Assembly (NCBI GenBank): GCA_013289795.1
Contig: JABCZH010000004.1
Span: forward strand, 124,001-188,000
Source: Acidobacteriota bacterium
GTDB taxonomy: Bacteria > Acidobacteriota > Terriglobia > Terriglobales > Acidobacteriaceae
Direction of reading: 5' to 3'
Length of the DNA stretch: 64,000 nt
In this document: in pieces, positions 9,001 through 18,488 of the stretch
Numbering within the stretch: the first letter of the stretch is position 1
Layout of the letters: the number at the start of each line of letters is the position of its first letter
Translations under genes and position numbers: made by a program
The notes under the pieces: generated by a model
Databases searched by the model: none
Told to the model about the DNA's origin: nothing
The model's input: the letters and a program-made list of their open reading frames with translations, nothing else

Positions 9001-12000
9001 TTGCTTCGAGCATCCCTTGGTTGGTAAGCGCGTTTGGATTCAGCACCAGAGAACTCGCAACATTGGCATTGATCGTCCCCTGATTCACAACGCTCAAGCC
9101 ATTCGCCCCAATGACTCCCGTCCCTTGCAGTGCGTTGCCCGAGTTGGCCAATGTCTGATTGCCGCTAGAGGCCGCGATCTCCGCCGCTCCGTTACCCGTC
9201 GTGGTCAATGTCACCGTACCCGCACCCGTCAAACTCACCGGCCCAGCCACGCTCAGGAACGTATTGTTGCCCGCCGCATTAACCTGAATCGCACCTGTGT
9301 TGTTGATTGTTCCCAACAGGAACGTCGTGCTGCTGTTGGCGACAACATAGGTGCCCGCAATGTTCAAAACACCTTGACTGCTCCCATCCAAGGTAATGCT
9401 GTTGCCGCCCGGGATAGTCAAGACTCCCCCATTAGCAGTCGCCAGCGTTCCACCCTGAACAACGGCATTGTTTACGAATTGCACGCTCGACGTGGATCCG
9501 TTCACATCGATCGTGCCTCCGTGATTGTTCAGTGTCGAGTTACTCAACACCAGCGTTCCCCCAACCGTCGCCTCCAGCAGTCCTTGGTTGGTAAATCCGC
9601 CATTGATCACCAACGCTCCCTCTGCCGGCAAGTTGGCATTGATCGTCCCCTGGTTCACTACGATCAAACCATTCCACCCGATCACGCCCGTCCCTTGCAG
9701 AGTATTGTTGACATTCGTCAACGTCTGATTCCCGCCCGCGGTTGCCAAAGCCGCCGTTCCGTTACCGCCCTTGGTCAACGTCACCGAACCGCCACCCGTC
9801 AAACTCACCGCGCCGGTCATAGTCAAGAACGTATTGTTCCCCGTCGCGTTCACCTGAATCGCGCCTGTATTGTTGATGGTCCCTAACAAGAACGTCGTGG
9901 AACTATTGGCAATCGCATAGGTGCCCGCAATCGTCAGCGAACCCAGTGTGCTCCCGTCGAAGGTAATAGCATTGCCGCTCGGAATGGTTAAGACCCCATT
10001 GTTGACGCCGGCCAGCGTCCCACCCTGGATGGTGGCATTGTTTACGAACTGCACGCTCGAGGCCGCTCCGTTCACCTGGATCGTCCCCGTACGGTTCGAG
10101 ATCGTCGAACCACTTAGCGCCAGAATGCCTCCTGACGAAGCCTGCAGCAGGCCCTGATTCGTAAACACGCTCGGATTCAGCGTCAGCGTGGCTGCCGAAA
10201 CATTGGCATTGATGGTCCCCTGATTGGTCACCTCCAAACCGTTCCATCCGATGACGCCGAACCCTTGCAGCGTGTTGTTCAAATTCGTCAGCAACTGGTT
10301 CCCGCCGGCAGTAGCCAGGGCTGCGGTTCCGTTACCCGACGTGCTCAACGTCACCGAGCCCGCGCCCGTCAGACTTACTCCTCCAGACATGGTCAGGAAG
10401 GTGTTGTTCCCCACGGCGTTCACTTGAATCGCACCCGTGTTGTTGATGGTTCCGGTCAGGAACGTGGTGGCGCCGTTGCCGACCACATAGGTGCCCGCGG
10501 TCGCCAAAGCACCCTGGCTGCTTCCGTCCAGGGTGAAAGTGTCGCCCGGGGGAGTGGTTAAGATCCCACTGCTCGCGGTAGCCAGGGTTCCGCCCTGCAC
10601 CGAACCGCTGATGAACTGCACGGTTGAGCCGGCACCGCTCGCGAGGATTCTTCCCCCCAGATTGTTGAAGCTGTTCTGCAGTCCCAAAGTGCCGCCGGCC
10701 GTTGCCTCCAGCAGACCTTGGTTCGTTGTGTTGGGCGTATTCACCGTTAGCGTGCCGGTGCTCGGCGTGTTGCCATCGATGATCCCGCCCGCTTGATTCA
10801 CTAAGTTCAGACCGTTCCACCCGATGACGCCCGTCCCTTGCAGTGTGTTGTTCACGTTGGTCAGCGTCTGGGAGCCGCCCGCGGTGGCAACCGCAGCCGT
10901 TCCATTGCCTCCCTTGCTCAAGGTCACCGAACCCGCGCCGGTAAGACTTACCGGCCCCACCATGGTCAGAAACGTGTTGTTGCCGGTCGCGTTCACCTGA
11001 ATCGAGCCTGTATTGTTGACCGTCCCCAACAGATTGGTGGTGCTGCTGTTGGCGACCGCGTAGGTGCCCGCGATGGTCAATGGCCCCAGTGTGCTCCCGT
11101 CCAATGTAATAGCATTGCCGCTCGGAATAGTCAGGACCCCGTTGTTGACACCGGCCAGCGTTCCGCCCTGGATTGTGACGTTGTTCACGAACTGCACGCT
11201 CGACGTCGCTCCGTTCACCTGGATCGTCCCGGCGCGGTTGTTAATCGTCGAACCACTCAGCGCCAGAATGCCTCCCGACGTGGCCTGCAACAGACCCTGG
11301 TTCGTAAATACGCTTGGATTCAGCGTCAGCGTGGCTGCCGACACATTGGCGTTGATGGTCCCCTGATTGGTCACCTCCAAACCGTTCCAGCCGATGACGC
11401 CGAATCCTTGCAGCGTGTTGTCCACATTAGTCAGCAACTGGTTCCCTCCGGCGGTCGCCAGAGCTGCTGTTCCGTTGCCCCCGGTGGAGAGCGACACTAC
11501 CCCGTTCCCAATCAGACTTACTCCGCCCGTCATGGTCAGGAACGTGTTGTTGCCCTGCGCCGCCACTTGAATCACACCGGTGTTGTTGATGGTTCCAATC
11601 AAGAATGTGGTGCTGCCGTTGGGTCCTGTGTAAGTGCCGACAATGGTCAATGGCCCGTGAGCGTTACCATCGAGCGTAAGGTTATTGCTGCTCGCAACCC
11701 CAAGACTCCCGCCCCCGCTTGTGCTGAGGGTCCCGCTCTGGATCACGGCACTATTCGCAAACTGAACATTCGAGCCGGTGCCGCTGGCCAGAATGGTCCC
11801 GCCGGTATTGTTAAAGACGCTGCCGTTGAGTTGCAGTGTGGCCGCGGCAGTTGCCTCGAGAAGCCCTTCGTTGGTTAATGCACCGGGGTTAAGTTCCAGA
11901 GTTCCTTGCGCCGGCAGGTTAGCGTTGATTGTGCCCTGATTGATCACATTCAAGCCGTCCCCGATGACGCCGGCGCCTTGCAGGGTGTTATTCACATTGA

Positions 12001-15000
12001 TCAGCGTTTGAGCTCCGCCGGAGCTGGCGATGGCGGCCGTTCCATTCCCTCCCTTGCTCACCGTCACCGAGCCCGCGCCCGTCAGACTTACTCCGCCAGA
12101 CATGCTCAGGAAGGTGTTGTTCCCTACCGCGTTCACTTGGATTGCACCCATGTTGTTGATGGTTCCCGTCAAGAAGGTGGTAGCGCCGTTGCCGACCACA
12201 TAGGTGCCCGCGATGGCCAAAGCACCCTGACTGCTTCCGTCCAGGGTAAAAGTGTCGCCGGGGGGATTGGTTAAGATCCCATTGCTGGCGGTGGCCAGGG
12301 TTCCTCCCTGCACCGAACCGCTGATGAACTGCACGCTTGACCCGGCGCCGCTCGCCAGGATTCTCCCTCCCAGATTGTTGAAGCTGTTCTGCAGGCCCAA
12401 AGTGCCGCCGGCGGTTGCCTCCAGCAGACCTTGGTTCGTTGTGTTGGGCGTATTCACCGCTAGCGTGCCGGTGCTCGGCGTGTTGCCATCGATGATCCCG
12501 CCCGCTTGATTCACTAAGTTCAAACCGTTCCACCCGATGACGCCCGTCCCTTGCAGCGTGTTGTTCACGTTAGTCAGCGTCTGGGAACCGCCGGAGGTGG
12601 CAATAGCAGCCGTTCCATTCCCTCCCTTGCTCAGTGTCACCGAGCCCCCGCCCGTCAGACTCACTCCTCCAGACATGGTCAGGAAGGTGTTGTTCCCTAC
12701 CGCGTTCACTTGGATTGCACCCGTGTTGTTGATCATTCCGGTCAAGAAGGTGGTGGCGCCGTTGCCGACCACGTAGGTGCCCGCGATGGTCAAAGTACCC
12801 TGGCTGCTTCCGTCCAAAGTGAAGGCGTTGCCACCTGGTGTCGTCAAAGTACCGTTGCTGGCGGTGGCCAGGGTTCCTCCCTGCACCGATCCGCTGATGA
12901 ACTGCACGGTTGAGCCGCTGCCGCTCGCCAGGATTCTTCCCCCTAGATTGTTGAAGCTGTTCTGCAGTCCCAAAGTCCCGCCGGCAGTTGCCTCCAGCAG
13001 ACCTTGGTTCGTTGTGATGGGCGTATTCACCGATAGCGTTCCGGTGCTCGGCGTGTTGGCATTGATAATCCCGCCCGCTTGATTGGTCAGGAGCAAACCG
13101 TTCCACCCGATGACGCCCGTCCCCTGCAGCGTGTTGTCCACATTGGTCAGCAACTGGCTCCCGCCCGAAGTCGCCAGGGCAGCGGTTCCGTTACCTCCCT
13201 TGCTCAACGTCACCGAACCCCCGCCCGTCAAACTGACTCCAGCACCCATCGTTAGGAATGTGTTGTTGCCCGCCGCGTTCACAAAGATCTGTCCTGCATT
13301 GGAGATGTTTCCAAACGCCGACAATTGCTGACCGTTGCTGATGGTCAGACTGCTTCCGCTATCTATGTAGAGCGCGCCCACACTGGCGTTGATGTCGAGC
13401 GTCACCTGCGACGGAGTCGGATTGCCGTCGTTGATGCACACATTCACGCCGCCGCCATTCGGAACCCCGTTGCTCCAGTTACTGGGATTGCTCCAATTGC
13501 CGGATGCTCCTCCGATCCAGTTGTCGGTCGTCCCCGTGCAACTCGTGACCGCCGTCAACTTGAAAGTCGCGGTTACCGCTTGATTGGAGTTCATGGTTAC
13601 CGTGCAGGCCCCTCCGCCGCTGCAAGCGCCGCTCCAACCAACAAACGTCGAACCCGCATTGGGGGCGGCAGTCAACGTCACACTGGTTCCGGAAGAGAAA
13701 TTCGCGGCACAACTTGTCGTCGGGCAATTGATGCCTGCCGGGTTGCTCGTCACCGTGCCACCACCGGTACCCGCCTCCGCCACGTTGAGAGTGAACGAAG
13801 TGGTCGTGCCCGTACCCGAGAGAGTCACCGTTTGCGTGCTGTCGGAGATGTTGTTGGAGTTGTCGGTGAACGTCAGTGTCGAGTTCTCGGTCTCCGGAGT
13901 CGAAGGTTTGAAAACCACAAAAACTGTGCACGACGAATTTGGTGCCAACTGTCCGCCAGCCGAACTACAGGTATCACCGGGGCCTTCGAAGAAGTCCCCT
14001 GGAGACAACCCATAGGTAAACGTCAACGGCGCACTGCCTGGATTGCCCAGGGTCACGGTCTGCGGGGAACTCTGCGTTCCCACTTGCTGATTGCCAAAAC
14101 TAAGACTGGGCGGGGCGACATCCGCAAGCGGCGTTGCCACCAGAAATCCATAAGCCGCAATGGTTCCGATTAAAGGACTGCTCTGAGCGCCGCTGATAGT
14201 GGAAGTGGCTTCTTCTCCTTCAGTCGCATAAGCGAAAATAGTGTGGAACCCCGGCAACAGCGGCGTCGTGGTGCCGGTGAAATTCCCGTGTGTAGTTGGA
14301 GTGGCCGGCGTCCACGATCCCAGCCACGTGTCCATCTGGAAAAGCAATTCGTCCACAGGCGCAGCGCTGAGACCGTTTGAAGCCGAGAAGTTGAAGGTTG
14401 GCGTCTCGTCGGAGGTCTGATTACCCACGAGGGGCGCAATGGCCGTCGCGATCGGGTTCGGCCGTACTCGCTCCGCCGTGATGACGCTGGTGTTCGAACT
14501 CAGGTTATTAGCGACATAAACTTCACCCGTCACCGGGTTTGCGGCCAACGCAAAAGGCTGGTTGGCATTCGCGTCCGTCACCGCGGTGCTGGCATTGCTG
14601 CTTCCGTCGATAACGGTGACGCCGCCGAAATCCGTGCTGTTGTTGCCGTTGTTGGCGACGTAGATTCGATTCAGCGTTGCATTGACAGACACGGCAGAAG
14701 GAGCCGTCCCTGCCTGCACCGTGGCGATTACCGCCAGCGCCGTGCCGTCAATCACCGAGACGGTATTGTTGCCCGAGTTCGTTACATAAACCCTGTTGGT
14801 AATCGGATTGAGCGCCAAAGCGCTCGGAGTGTCACCCACATTGATGGTGGCTACGACTAGAGCAGTGGTGCCATCAATGACCGTGACGTTGTCGCTAAAC
14901 GAATTGGCTACGTATATCTTGCCAGTCAGCGAATCCACTGCCAGCGCTATCGGGCGACTCGCAGCTAAGTCAGTGATGGTCACGTTGCTCGAGACGACGG

Positions 15001-16675
15001 GATCAAACACTGTGATGTTGTCACTCCCATTGTTGGCGACATACACCAGTCCAGTGGCTGGGTTGACGGCAATGGCAACCGGAGTAGTCCCGGCGCTGAC
15101 TGTGGTGGTGACTGAGTTATTCGCCCCATTGATGACGGTGACGTTGCCGCTTCCGTTGTTGGCGACATACACCGTGTCAGTCACGGGATTCACGGCGACA
15201 GCAACGGGATTGGTCCCCGTGGGAATCGTGGCCACCACCGAATTGTTGCTGCCGTCGATCACCGTGACGGTGTTGTTGCCCTTGTTAGCCACATACACCG
15301 TGTTGCTTGCAGGATTCAACGCGATGGCAACCGGATTGGTGCCAGTGTTGACGGTAGCGACAACCAGGTTAGTGGTTCCATCGATCACCGAAACCGTGTT
15401 GCTTGCGCTGTTGACCACGTACACCTTGTTCGTCACCGTGTCCAAGGCTACGGCAGACGGATTCGTCGATGTAGTCAGGGTGGTCGTGACCAGGTTGTTG
15501 TCGGCGTCGACTACGGTAACGTTCGCGCTCCCGTTGTTCGCCGTATAAACCGTGTTGGTTACAGGATCCACCGCCACGGCAACCGGAGCAATCGCGTGAG
15601 AGTCTGCGACGGTTGTGGTCGCATTGGAAACTCCGTCAATCACGGTGACACTGTTGCTCGCGTTATTGACAACGTAAATCTGGTCCGTGGTCGGGTCGGC
15701 CGCCACCGCGATCGGACTGTTTCCCGTGGCGACTGTTGCGGTGACCGTATTGTTGGCGCCGTTGATGACGGTGACGTTGCCGCTGCCGTTGTTGGCAACG
15801 TAAACTACGTCGCTCACCGGATTGACCGTCACCGCCGCGGGACTTGTTCCCACACCGACTGTGGCGGCAACCGTGTTGCTCGCCCCATTAATCACCGTCA
15901 GGTTGTTGCTGCCGTTGTTCGCGGCATACACCATGTCCGTCGCGGTATCCACCGCCAGGGAATCCGGGTTGGTTCCAGTCCCAACCGTGGCGGCAATCGT
16001 GTTGTTGGCTCCATTCACGACGGTGACGTTGTTGCTGGCGCGGTTGGCCACATACACCATGTTGGTTGCCGGATTCACCACCACCGCGGCGGGAATGTTG
16101 CCGACGCCAACGCTGCCCACCAGAGTGTTCCCTGCCCCATTGATGACTGTCAGGTTGTTACTCTCACTGTTGGCCACGTACACCATGTTGGTCAGCGGGT
16201 TCAGCGCCACCGCGATGGGACTAATCGCATTTGGATCTGTAACTGTGGAAGCAACATTGGTCGCGCCGTTGATGACGGTGATGTTGCTGCTTCCGTTGTT
16301 GGCCACGTAAATCATGTTGGTCAGCGGATTGACCGCCACGGCAACCGGATTACTTCCTGTGTTGACGGTCGTGGTGAGCGAGTTGGTCGCTCCATTGATC
16401 ACGCTGACCGTGTCGCTGGCCGTGTTGACCACGTAGATGGTGCTGGTCACAGGATTGACCGCGATGGCGACGGGAGAGTTCCCGACACCGATGGTGGACG
16501 TCACACTCTGCGGCAGTGCAACTCCAGCAGACAGCAAGACTCCAAATAACAGCCAGAGTGCTGCCCGCACCAACCGTGAAGGGTTAGCCGGCACTGAAGT
16601 TACGGACAGTCTCGAAGGAGAGAATTTACGCTGCTTCGCGAGTTCGCGGCTTGACGAGGGGCGAGCTGCTTTCAT
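5993..16675 (-). CDS. Giant secreted repeat protein: YVTN propeller, filamentous repeats, DUF11, choice-of-anchor D
   Basis: About 3560 residues, read from ATG 16675 (an in-frame TTG lies two codons upstream). A signal peptide ends near residue 57 (GVALPQS). Domains in order: 16 YVTN/YncE repeats of about 42 residues (about 60-730, core YVANNGSxNVTVING); an Ig-like stretch; a choice-of-anchor D domain (about 860-960); an InlB-type repeat with GWSGACSGGGAC (about 970-1040); a GNWSNPSNW module; eight filamentous repeats of about 185-200 residues (about 1130-2700, core NNTLQGTGVIGWNG); a second InlB-type repeat (about 2900-2970); a DUF11 module (about 3220-3330); and two more choice-of-anchor D domains. 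No LPXTG or PEP-CTERM tail is seen. Likely a surface or secreted adhesin-like protein; the actual role is unknown. No clear Shine-Dalgarno precedes the start. Confidence 0.85.
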   Translation of the reverse strand: MKAARPSSSRELAKQRKFSPSRLSVTSVPANPSRLVRAALWLLFGVLLSAGVALPQSVTSTIGVGNSPVAIAVNPVTSTIYVVNTASDTVSVINGATNSLTTTVNTGSNPVAVAVNPLTNMIYVANNGSSNITVINGATNVASTVTDPNAISPIAVALNPLTNMVYVANSESNNLTVINGAGNTLVGSVGVGNIPAAVVVNPATNMVYVANRASNNVTVVNGANNTIAATVGTGTNPDSLAVDTATDMVYAANNGSNNLTVINGASNTVAATVGVGTSPAAVTVNPVSDVVYVANNGSGNVTVINGANNTVTATVATGNSPIAVAADPTTDQIYVVNNASNSVTVIDGVSNATTTVADSHAIAPVAVAVDPVTNTVYTANNGSANVTVVDADNNLVTTTLTTSTNPSAVALDTVTNKVYVVNSASNTVSVIDGTTNLVVATVNTGTNPVAIALNPASNTVYVANKGNNTVTVIDGSNNSVVATIPTGTNPVAVAVNPVTDTVYVANNGSGNVTVINGANNSVTTTVSAGTTPVAIAVNPATGLVYVANNGSDNITVFDPVVSSNVTITDLAASRPIALAVDSLTGKIYVANSFSDNVTVIDGTTALVVATINVGDTPSALALNPITNRVYVTNSGNNTVSVIDGTALAVIATVQAGTAPSAVSVNATLNRIYVANNGNNSTDFGGVTVIDGSSNASTAVTDANANQPFALAANPVTGEVYVANNLSSNTSVITAERVRPNPIATAIAPLVGNQTSDETPTFNFSASNGLSAAPVDELLFQMDTWLGSWTPATPTTHGNFTGTTTPLLPGFHTIFAYATEGEEATSTISGAQSSPLIGTIAAYGFLVATPLADVAPPSLSFGNQQVGTQSSPQTVTLGNPGSAPLTFTYGLSPGDFFEGPGDTCSSAGGQLAPNSSCTVFVVFKPSTPETENSTLTFTDNSNNISDSTQTVTLSGTGTTTSFTLNVAEAGTGGGTVTSNPAGINCPTTSCAANFSSGTSVTLTAAPNAGSTFVGWSGACSGGGACTVTMNSNQAVTATFKLTAVTSCTGTTDNWIGGASGNWSNPSNWSNGVPNGGGVNVCINDGNPTPSQVTLDINASVGALYIDSGSSLTISNGQQLSAFGNISNAGQIFVNAAGNNTFLTMGAGVSLTGGGSVTLSKGGNGTAALATSGGSQLLTNVDNTLQGTGVIGWNGLLLTNQAGGIINANTPSTGTLSVNTPITTNQGLLEATAGGTLGLQNSFNNLGGRILASGSGSTVQFISGSVQGGTLATASNGTLTTPGGNAFTLDGSSQGTLTIAGTYVVGNGATTFLTGMINNTGAIQVNAVGNNTFLTMSGGVSLTGGGSVTLSKGGNGTAAIATSGGSQTLTNVNNTLQGTGVIGWNGLNLVNQAGGIIDGNTPSTGTLAVNTPNTTNQGLLEATAGGTLGLQNSFNNLGGRILASGAGSSVQFISGSVQGGTLATASNGILTNPPGDTFTLDGSSQGALAIAGTYVVGNGATTFLTGTINNMGAIQVNAVGNNTFLSMSGGVSLTGAGSVTVSKGGNGTAAIASSGGAQTLINVNNTLQGAGVIGDGLNVINQGTINANLPAQGTLELNPGALTNEGLLEATAAATLQLNGSVFNNTGGTILASGTGSNVQFANSAVIQSGTLSTSGGGSLGVASSNNLTLDGNAHGPLTIVGTYTGPNGSTTFLIGTINNTGVIQVAAQGNNTFLTMTGGVSLIGNGVVSLSTGGNGTAALATAGGNQLLTNVDNTLQGFGVIGWNGLEVTNQGTINANVSAATLTLNPSVFTNQGLLQATSGGILALSGSTINNRAGTIQVNGATSSVQFVNNVTIQGGTLAGVNNGVLTIPSGNAITLDGSTLGPLTIAGTYAVANSSTTNLLGTVNNTGSIQVNATGNNTFLTMVGPVSLTGAGSVTLSKGGNGTAAVATAGGSQTLTNVNNTLQGTGVIGWNGLNLVNQAGGIIDGNTPSTGTLTVNTPNTTNQGLLEATAGGTLGLQNSFNNLGGRILASGAGSTVQFISGSVQGGTLATASSGILTTPPGDTFTLDGSSQGALATAGTYVVGNGATTFLTGTINNTGAIQVNAVGNNTFLTMSGGVSLTGAGSVTLSTSGNGTAALATAGGNQLLTNLNNTLQGFGVIGWNGLEVTNQGTINANVSAATLTLNPSVFTNQGLLQASSGGILALSGSTISNRTGTIQVNGAASSVQFVNNATIQGGTLAGVNNGVLTIPSGNAITFDGSTLGSLTIAGTYAIANSSTTFLLGTINNTGAIQVNATGNNTFLTMTGAVSLTGGGSVTLTKGGNGTAALATAGGNQTLTNVNNTLQGTGVIGWNGLIVVNQGTINANLPAEGALVINGGFTNQGLLEATVGGTLVLSNSTLNNHGGTIDVNGSTSSVQFVNNAVVQGGTLATANGGVLTIPGGNSITLDGSSQGVLNIAGTYVVANSSTTFLLGTINNTGAIQVNAAGNNTFLSVAGPVSLTGAGTVTLTTTGNGAAEIAASSGNQTLANSGNALQGTGVIGANGLSVVNQGTINANVASSLVLNPNALTNQGMLEATGVGMLQVSTSVSNAGGSIVANGGGAAVQFANGITIQGGTLNGINGGFVGSFSGNVLNLDGTANAVLIAAGGTYTVGNNSTTNLFGTINNNGTVLLDSSESNTVLNAASGGATLTGTGSVMMTSGPNMFLGTSLLNAGNIILDSATFNVSAYTQNAGLFQVTATGNASSVSVGLNGGTAQVDGTLATSQGVNVTGSGTLSGNGTILSNVSMAGVTEAGDIPNPGILTIGINGVGSYTQSSAGAYDVVIGGLTAGTQYSQLNVPGTASLGGTLNVSLINNFVPAGGNQFVILTASSLSNQFVTTNLPPLPPNLSWAVNYTSTQVVLSVMASSQTFTLTVTTLGTGNGTVTDNFEQIDCVDTAGVQSGTCSASYNAGTTVNLTATPSENTTFGGWGGACSGVEGCSVLMNSNQVVTASFVPPPITMSAPFTCPGGIYPCQNVTAPPAVFNCPSGKNPCPDPNAHSLALTAAQVNSPFTMTVAANEVSMAQADGDCQFGQIPSTDFDCRFTSFFPFETLGNGDVIVPACDAYSNGNCVFYSVYFGTKGIEPPITDYNGPISWSIAWNNTSFLPNPNYPYQLNNLRLYDDPDYEASIITPYGTNCTVPMLINGNPTDPPIYCQFVFDITTYFDPHQPPDAGIGGKTKQFNDVVVAFPLNNAAPDLSVTKTADQTVVNAGSPIGYTIVMSNSAAPGTGSATNATLSDPLPAGADVNWSVSPPYTGPGICAITGIANGQTLTCTLGSLSPAIRTSVHVMSSNSSAGTYVNTATLAALNNPPQMATATIQVVGGSGPIATVRPSKVNFGNLYLGLPGVSFVTLSNTGNAPLIINSIKIAAPGNDLDDFHARSFCPSSLAAGKSCKILLTCLSDSDNYSPTATLAITDNAPGSPQTVPLSATIINPRARVVPKSLNFGNQQVGTTSPPQTVTLTNTGTTSLVLSKLTISGDFAFASGTTCSNGTTLAPNAQCVMNVTFTPKGKGKRVGCVEIHDNTLFQKQKVPLSGMGD

Positions 16676-16985
16676 GGGCAAACTTTCAGTTCAAGAGTTA
16701 GGCCTGCGAACTTCCATGCTGGCAAGAATCTGGATCGGGGGAATCCAGTGTCTCAGCCATGGTGCCAACCGGCGCCAAACCCGGCGAAGCATTGTACCTC
16801 TTTCCAGGGATCGGGGCGGTGTGCAATATTTTGCATCTTGCCGCGTCCGGCGCGGCTTCGAGCCGGGTTCGGCGTCACCTCGCGGTGCGTCGAATGACTG
16901 CATTAGGGGCCATTGCCTGCGCGGGTATCCCCTCGGTCCGGACTAGGTCCGGACCGCATTTCCGCGTGTTAAAATAGAGGTTCCC
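16676..16985. other. Divergent spacer between the giant gene and ispG
   Basis: No gene is seen here. The ispG-proximal end holds a perfect dyad (separate entry) and GAGG 5 bases before the ispG ATG. Both divergent promoters should lie in this spacer, but I could not pick a convincing -35/-10 pair. Confidence 0.5.
16935..16955. promoter_or_regulatory. Perfect inverted repeat upstream of ispG
   Basis: The arms GGTCCGGAC and GTCCGGACC are separated by TAG. Each arm contains the palindrome GTCCGGAC, so the element is a doubled palindrome. It ends 30 bases before the ispG start codon. It could be an operator or a 5'-UTR hairpin; no known regulator is recognised. Confidence 0.4.
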
Positions 16986-18224
16986 ATGGCAAACCTTCTT
17001 CGCAGAAAGACCGTAACCTGCACCGTAGGCAACGTCCGCGTCGGCTCCGACGCCCCAATAGTGGTGCAGTCCATGACAAATACAGATACCGCGGACATCG
17101 CCTCCACCGTCCAACAAGTCGCCGCCCTCGCCAAAGCCGGGTCCGAGCTGGTCCGCGTAACCGTCAACACCGAAGAAGCCGCCGCCGCCGTGGCCCCCAT
17201 CGCCGACCAACTAGAAAAGCAAGGAATAACCGTCCCCATAGTCGGCGATTTCCATTACAACGGGCACCTGTTGCTTAAGAAGTTTCCGGAGTGTGCGCGG
17301 GCTTTGGCTAAGTATCGCATCAATCCGGGGAACGTTAGCATTGGGCGGAAGAATGATGACAATTTTGCCACCATGATTGAAGTTGCGGTGGAGAATCAGA
17401 AGCCGGTGCGCATCGGAGTGAACTGGGGATCGCTTGATCAGGCTCTGCTTACTCGCATGATGGATGAGAACTCGCGGCTGGCTGAACCTCAAGACGCTCG
17501 CGAGGTCACGATGGAAGCAATGGTCGTCAGTGCGCTTAACTCCGCCAAGCTGGCTGAGAAGTACGGGCTGCGTCCGGATCAGATTATTCTTAGCGCGAAG
17601 GTCAGCGGGGTGCAGGACCTGGTTGACGTCTATCGGTCGCTGGCGGCGCGTTGCAACTATCCGCTGCATCTTGGACTGACCGAGGCCGGCATGGGCGCCA
17701 AGGGGATTGTCGCTTCTAGCGCGGCGTTGGGCGTGCTTTTGCAAGAAGGCATTGGCGACACCATCCGCGTGTCGCTGACTCCTGCGCCGGGCGGTGACCG
17801 CACCGAAGAGGTCCGCGTGGCGCAGCAGATTCTGCAATCCATGGGCATTCGCAGCTTCACTCCGCAAGTCACCGCCTGCCCCGGATGCGGGCGCACCACC
17901 AGCACTTTCTTCCAGGAAATGGCCGAGCAGATTCAGACTTATCTGCGCGAGCAAATGCCCGAGTGGAAGGGACGCTACGTGGGCGTCGAGGAAATGAAAG
18001 TTGCTGTCATGGGATGCGTGGTCAACGGCCCCGGCGAATCCAAACACGCCAGCCTGGGCATCTCGCTGCCGGGAACCTTCGAAGAACCCAAAGCTCCCGT
18101 CTATATCGATGGCCGCCTATTCACCACGCTGAAGGGCGACCACATCGTCGCCGAGTTCATCAAGCTGGTGGATGAGTATGTGGAAAGCCACTACGCGGCG
18201 AGAGAAGAAGTGGCCGCGCGATAA
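16986..18224 (+). CDS. ispG: 4-hydroxy-3-methylbut-2-en-1-yl diphosphate synthase
   Basis: Converts 2-C-methyl-D-erythritol 2,4-cyclodiphosphate to HMBPP in the MEP isoprenoid pathway, using a [4Fe-4S] cluster in the cytoplasm. The 412-residue product begins with the typical IspG N-terminus ([22 protein letters not shown], of which residues 15-34 are diagnostic). The C-terminal cluster ligands are visible: Cys298 and Cys301 in ACPGCGR, Cys344 in [10 protein letters not shown], and Glu351 as the likely fourth ligand. The length is somewhat above the 370 residues of the E. coli enzyme and normal for this clade. ATG at 16986 is preceded by GAGG at 5 bases. It stands alone between unrelated genes. 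Confidence 0.97.
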   Translation: MANLLRRKTVTCTVGNVRVGSDAPIVVQSMTNTDTADIASTVQQVAALAKAGSELVRVTVNTEEAAAAVAPIADQLEKQGITVPIVGDFHYNGHLLLKKFPECARALAKYRINPGNVSIGRKNDDNFATMIEVAVENQKPVRIGVNWGSLDQALLTRMMDENSRLAEPQDAREVTMEAMVVSALNSAKLAEKYGLRPDQIILSAKVSGVQDLVDVYRSLAARCNYPLHLGLTEAGMGAKGIVASSAALGVLLQEGIGDTIRVSLTPAPGGDRTEEVRVAQQILQSMGIRSFTPQVTACPGCGRTTSTFFQEMAEQIQTYLREQMPEWKGRYVGVEEMKVAVMGCVVNGPGESKHASLGISLPGTFEEPKAPVYIDGRLFTTLKGDHIVAEFIKLVDEYVESHYAAREEVAAR

Positions 18225-18365
18225 CCTGTCATTCCGACCGCTTCCGTCATTCTGATCCCTGGTCCCATAAAAACATCGCCCAGTTGTGGAGAGGTGGAGA
18301 CTCACTTCGAGGGTGAGCTTTCAAAGAAGTCGCTGAGGCCTAATTGATCTACCCTGCTCGTGTGG

Positions 18366-18388
18366 GGACGGGCGCACCCCGCCCGTCC
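18366..18388. repeat. GC-rich perfect hairpin downstream of ispG
   Basis: Arms GGACGGGCG and CGCCCGTCC flank a CACCC loop. No T-run follows. It lies 140 bases past the ispG stop and 100 bases before the AIPR gene start. It may be a transcript-end structure or a dispersed repeat; function is unproven. Confidence 0.4.
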
Positions 18389-18488
18389 GAATTGAGGCGT
18401 CCCCGGGGCTTTGCCGCTTGTGCCATACATACAAAAGGAGGATCATAGATACACTTCATCTTGCGACTTAATGTCTCTTGGAGGAATC

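Noticed and set aside
8522-15548. Long plus-strand open frames (such as 8522-9886, 10838-11878, 13325-14173 and 14796-16549) opposite the giant gene
   Set aside because: They mirror the repeat units of the minus-strand gene. They contain no recognisable domain and exist because the repeats rarely use codons that give stops on the other strand.
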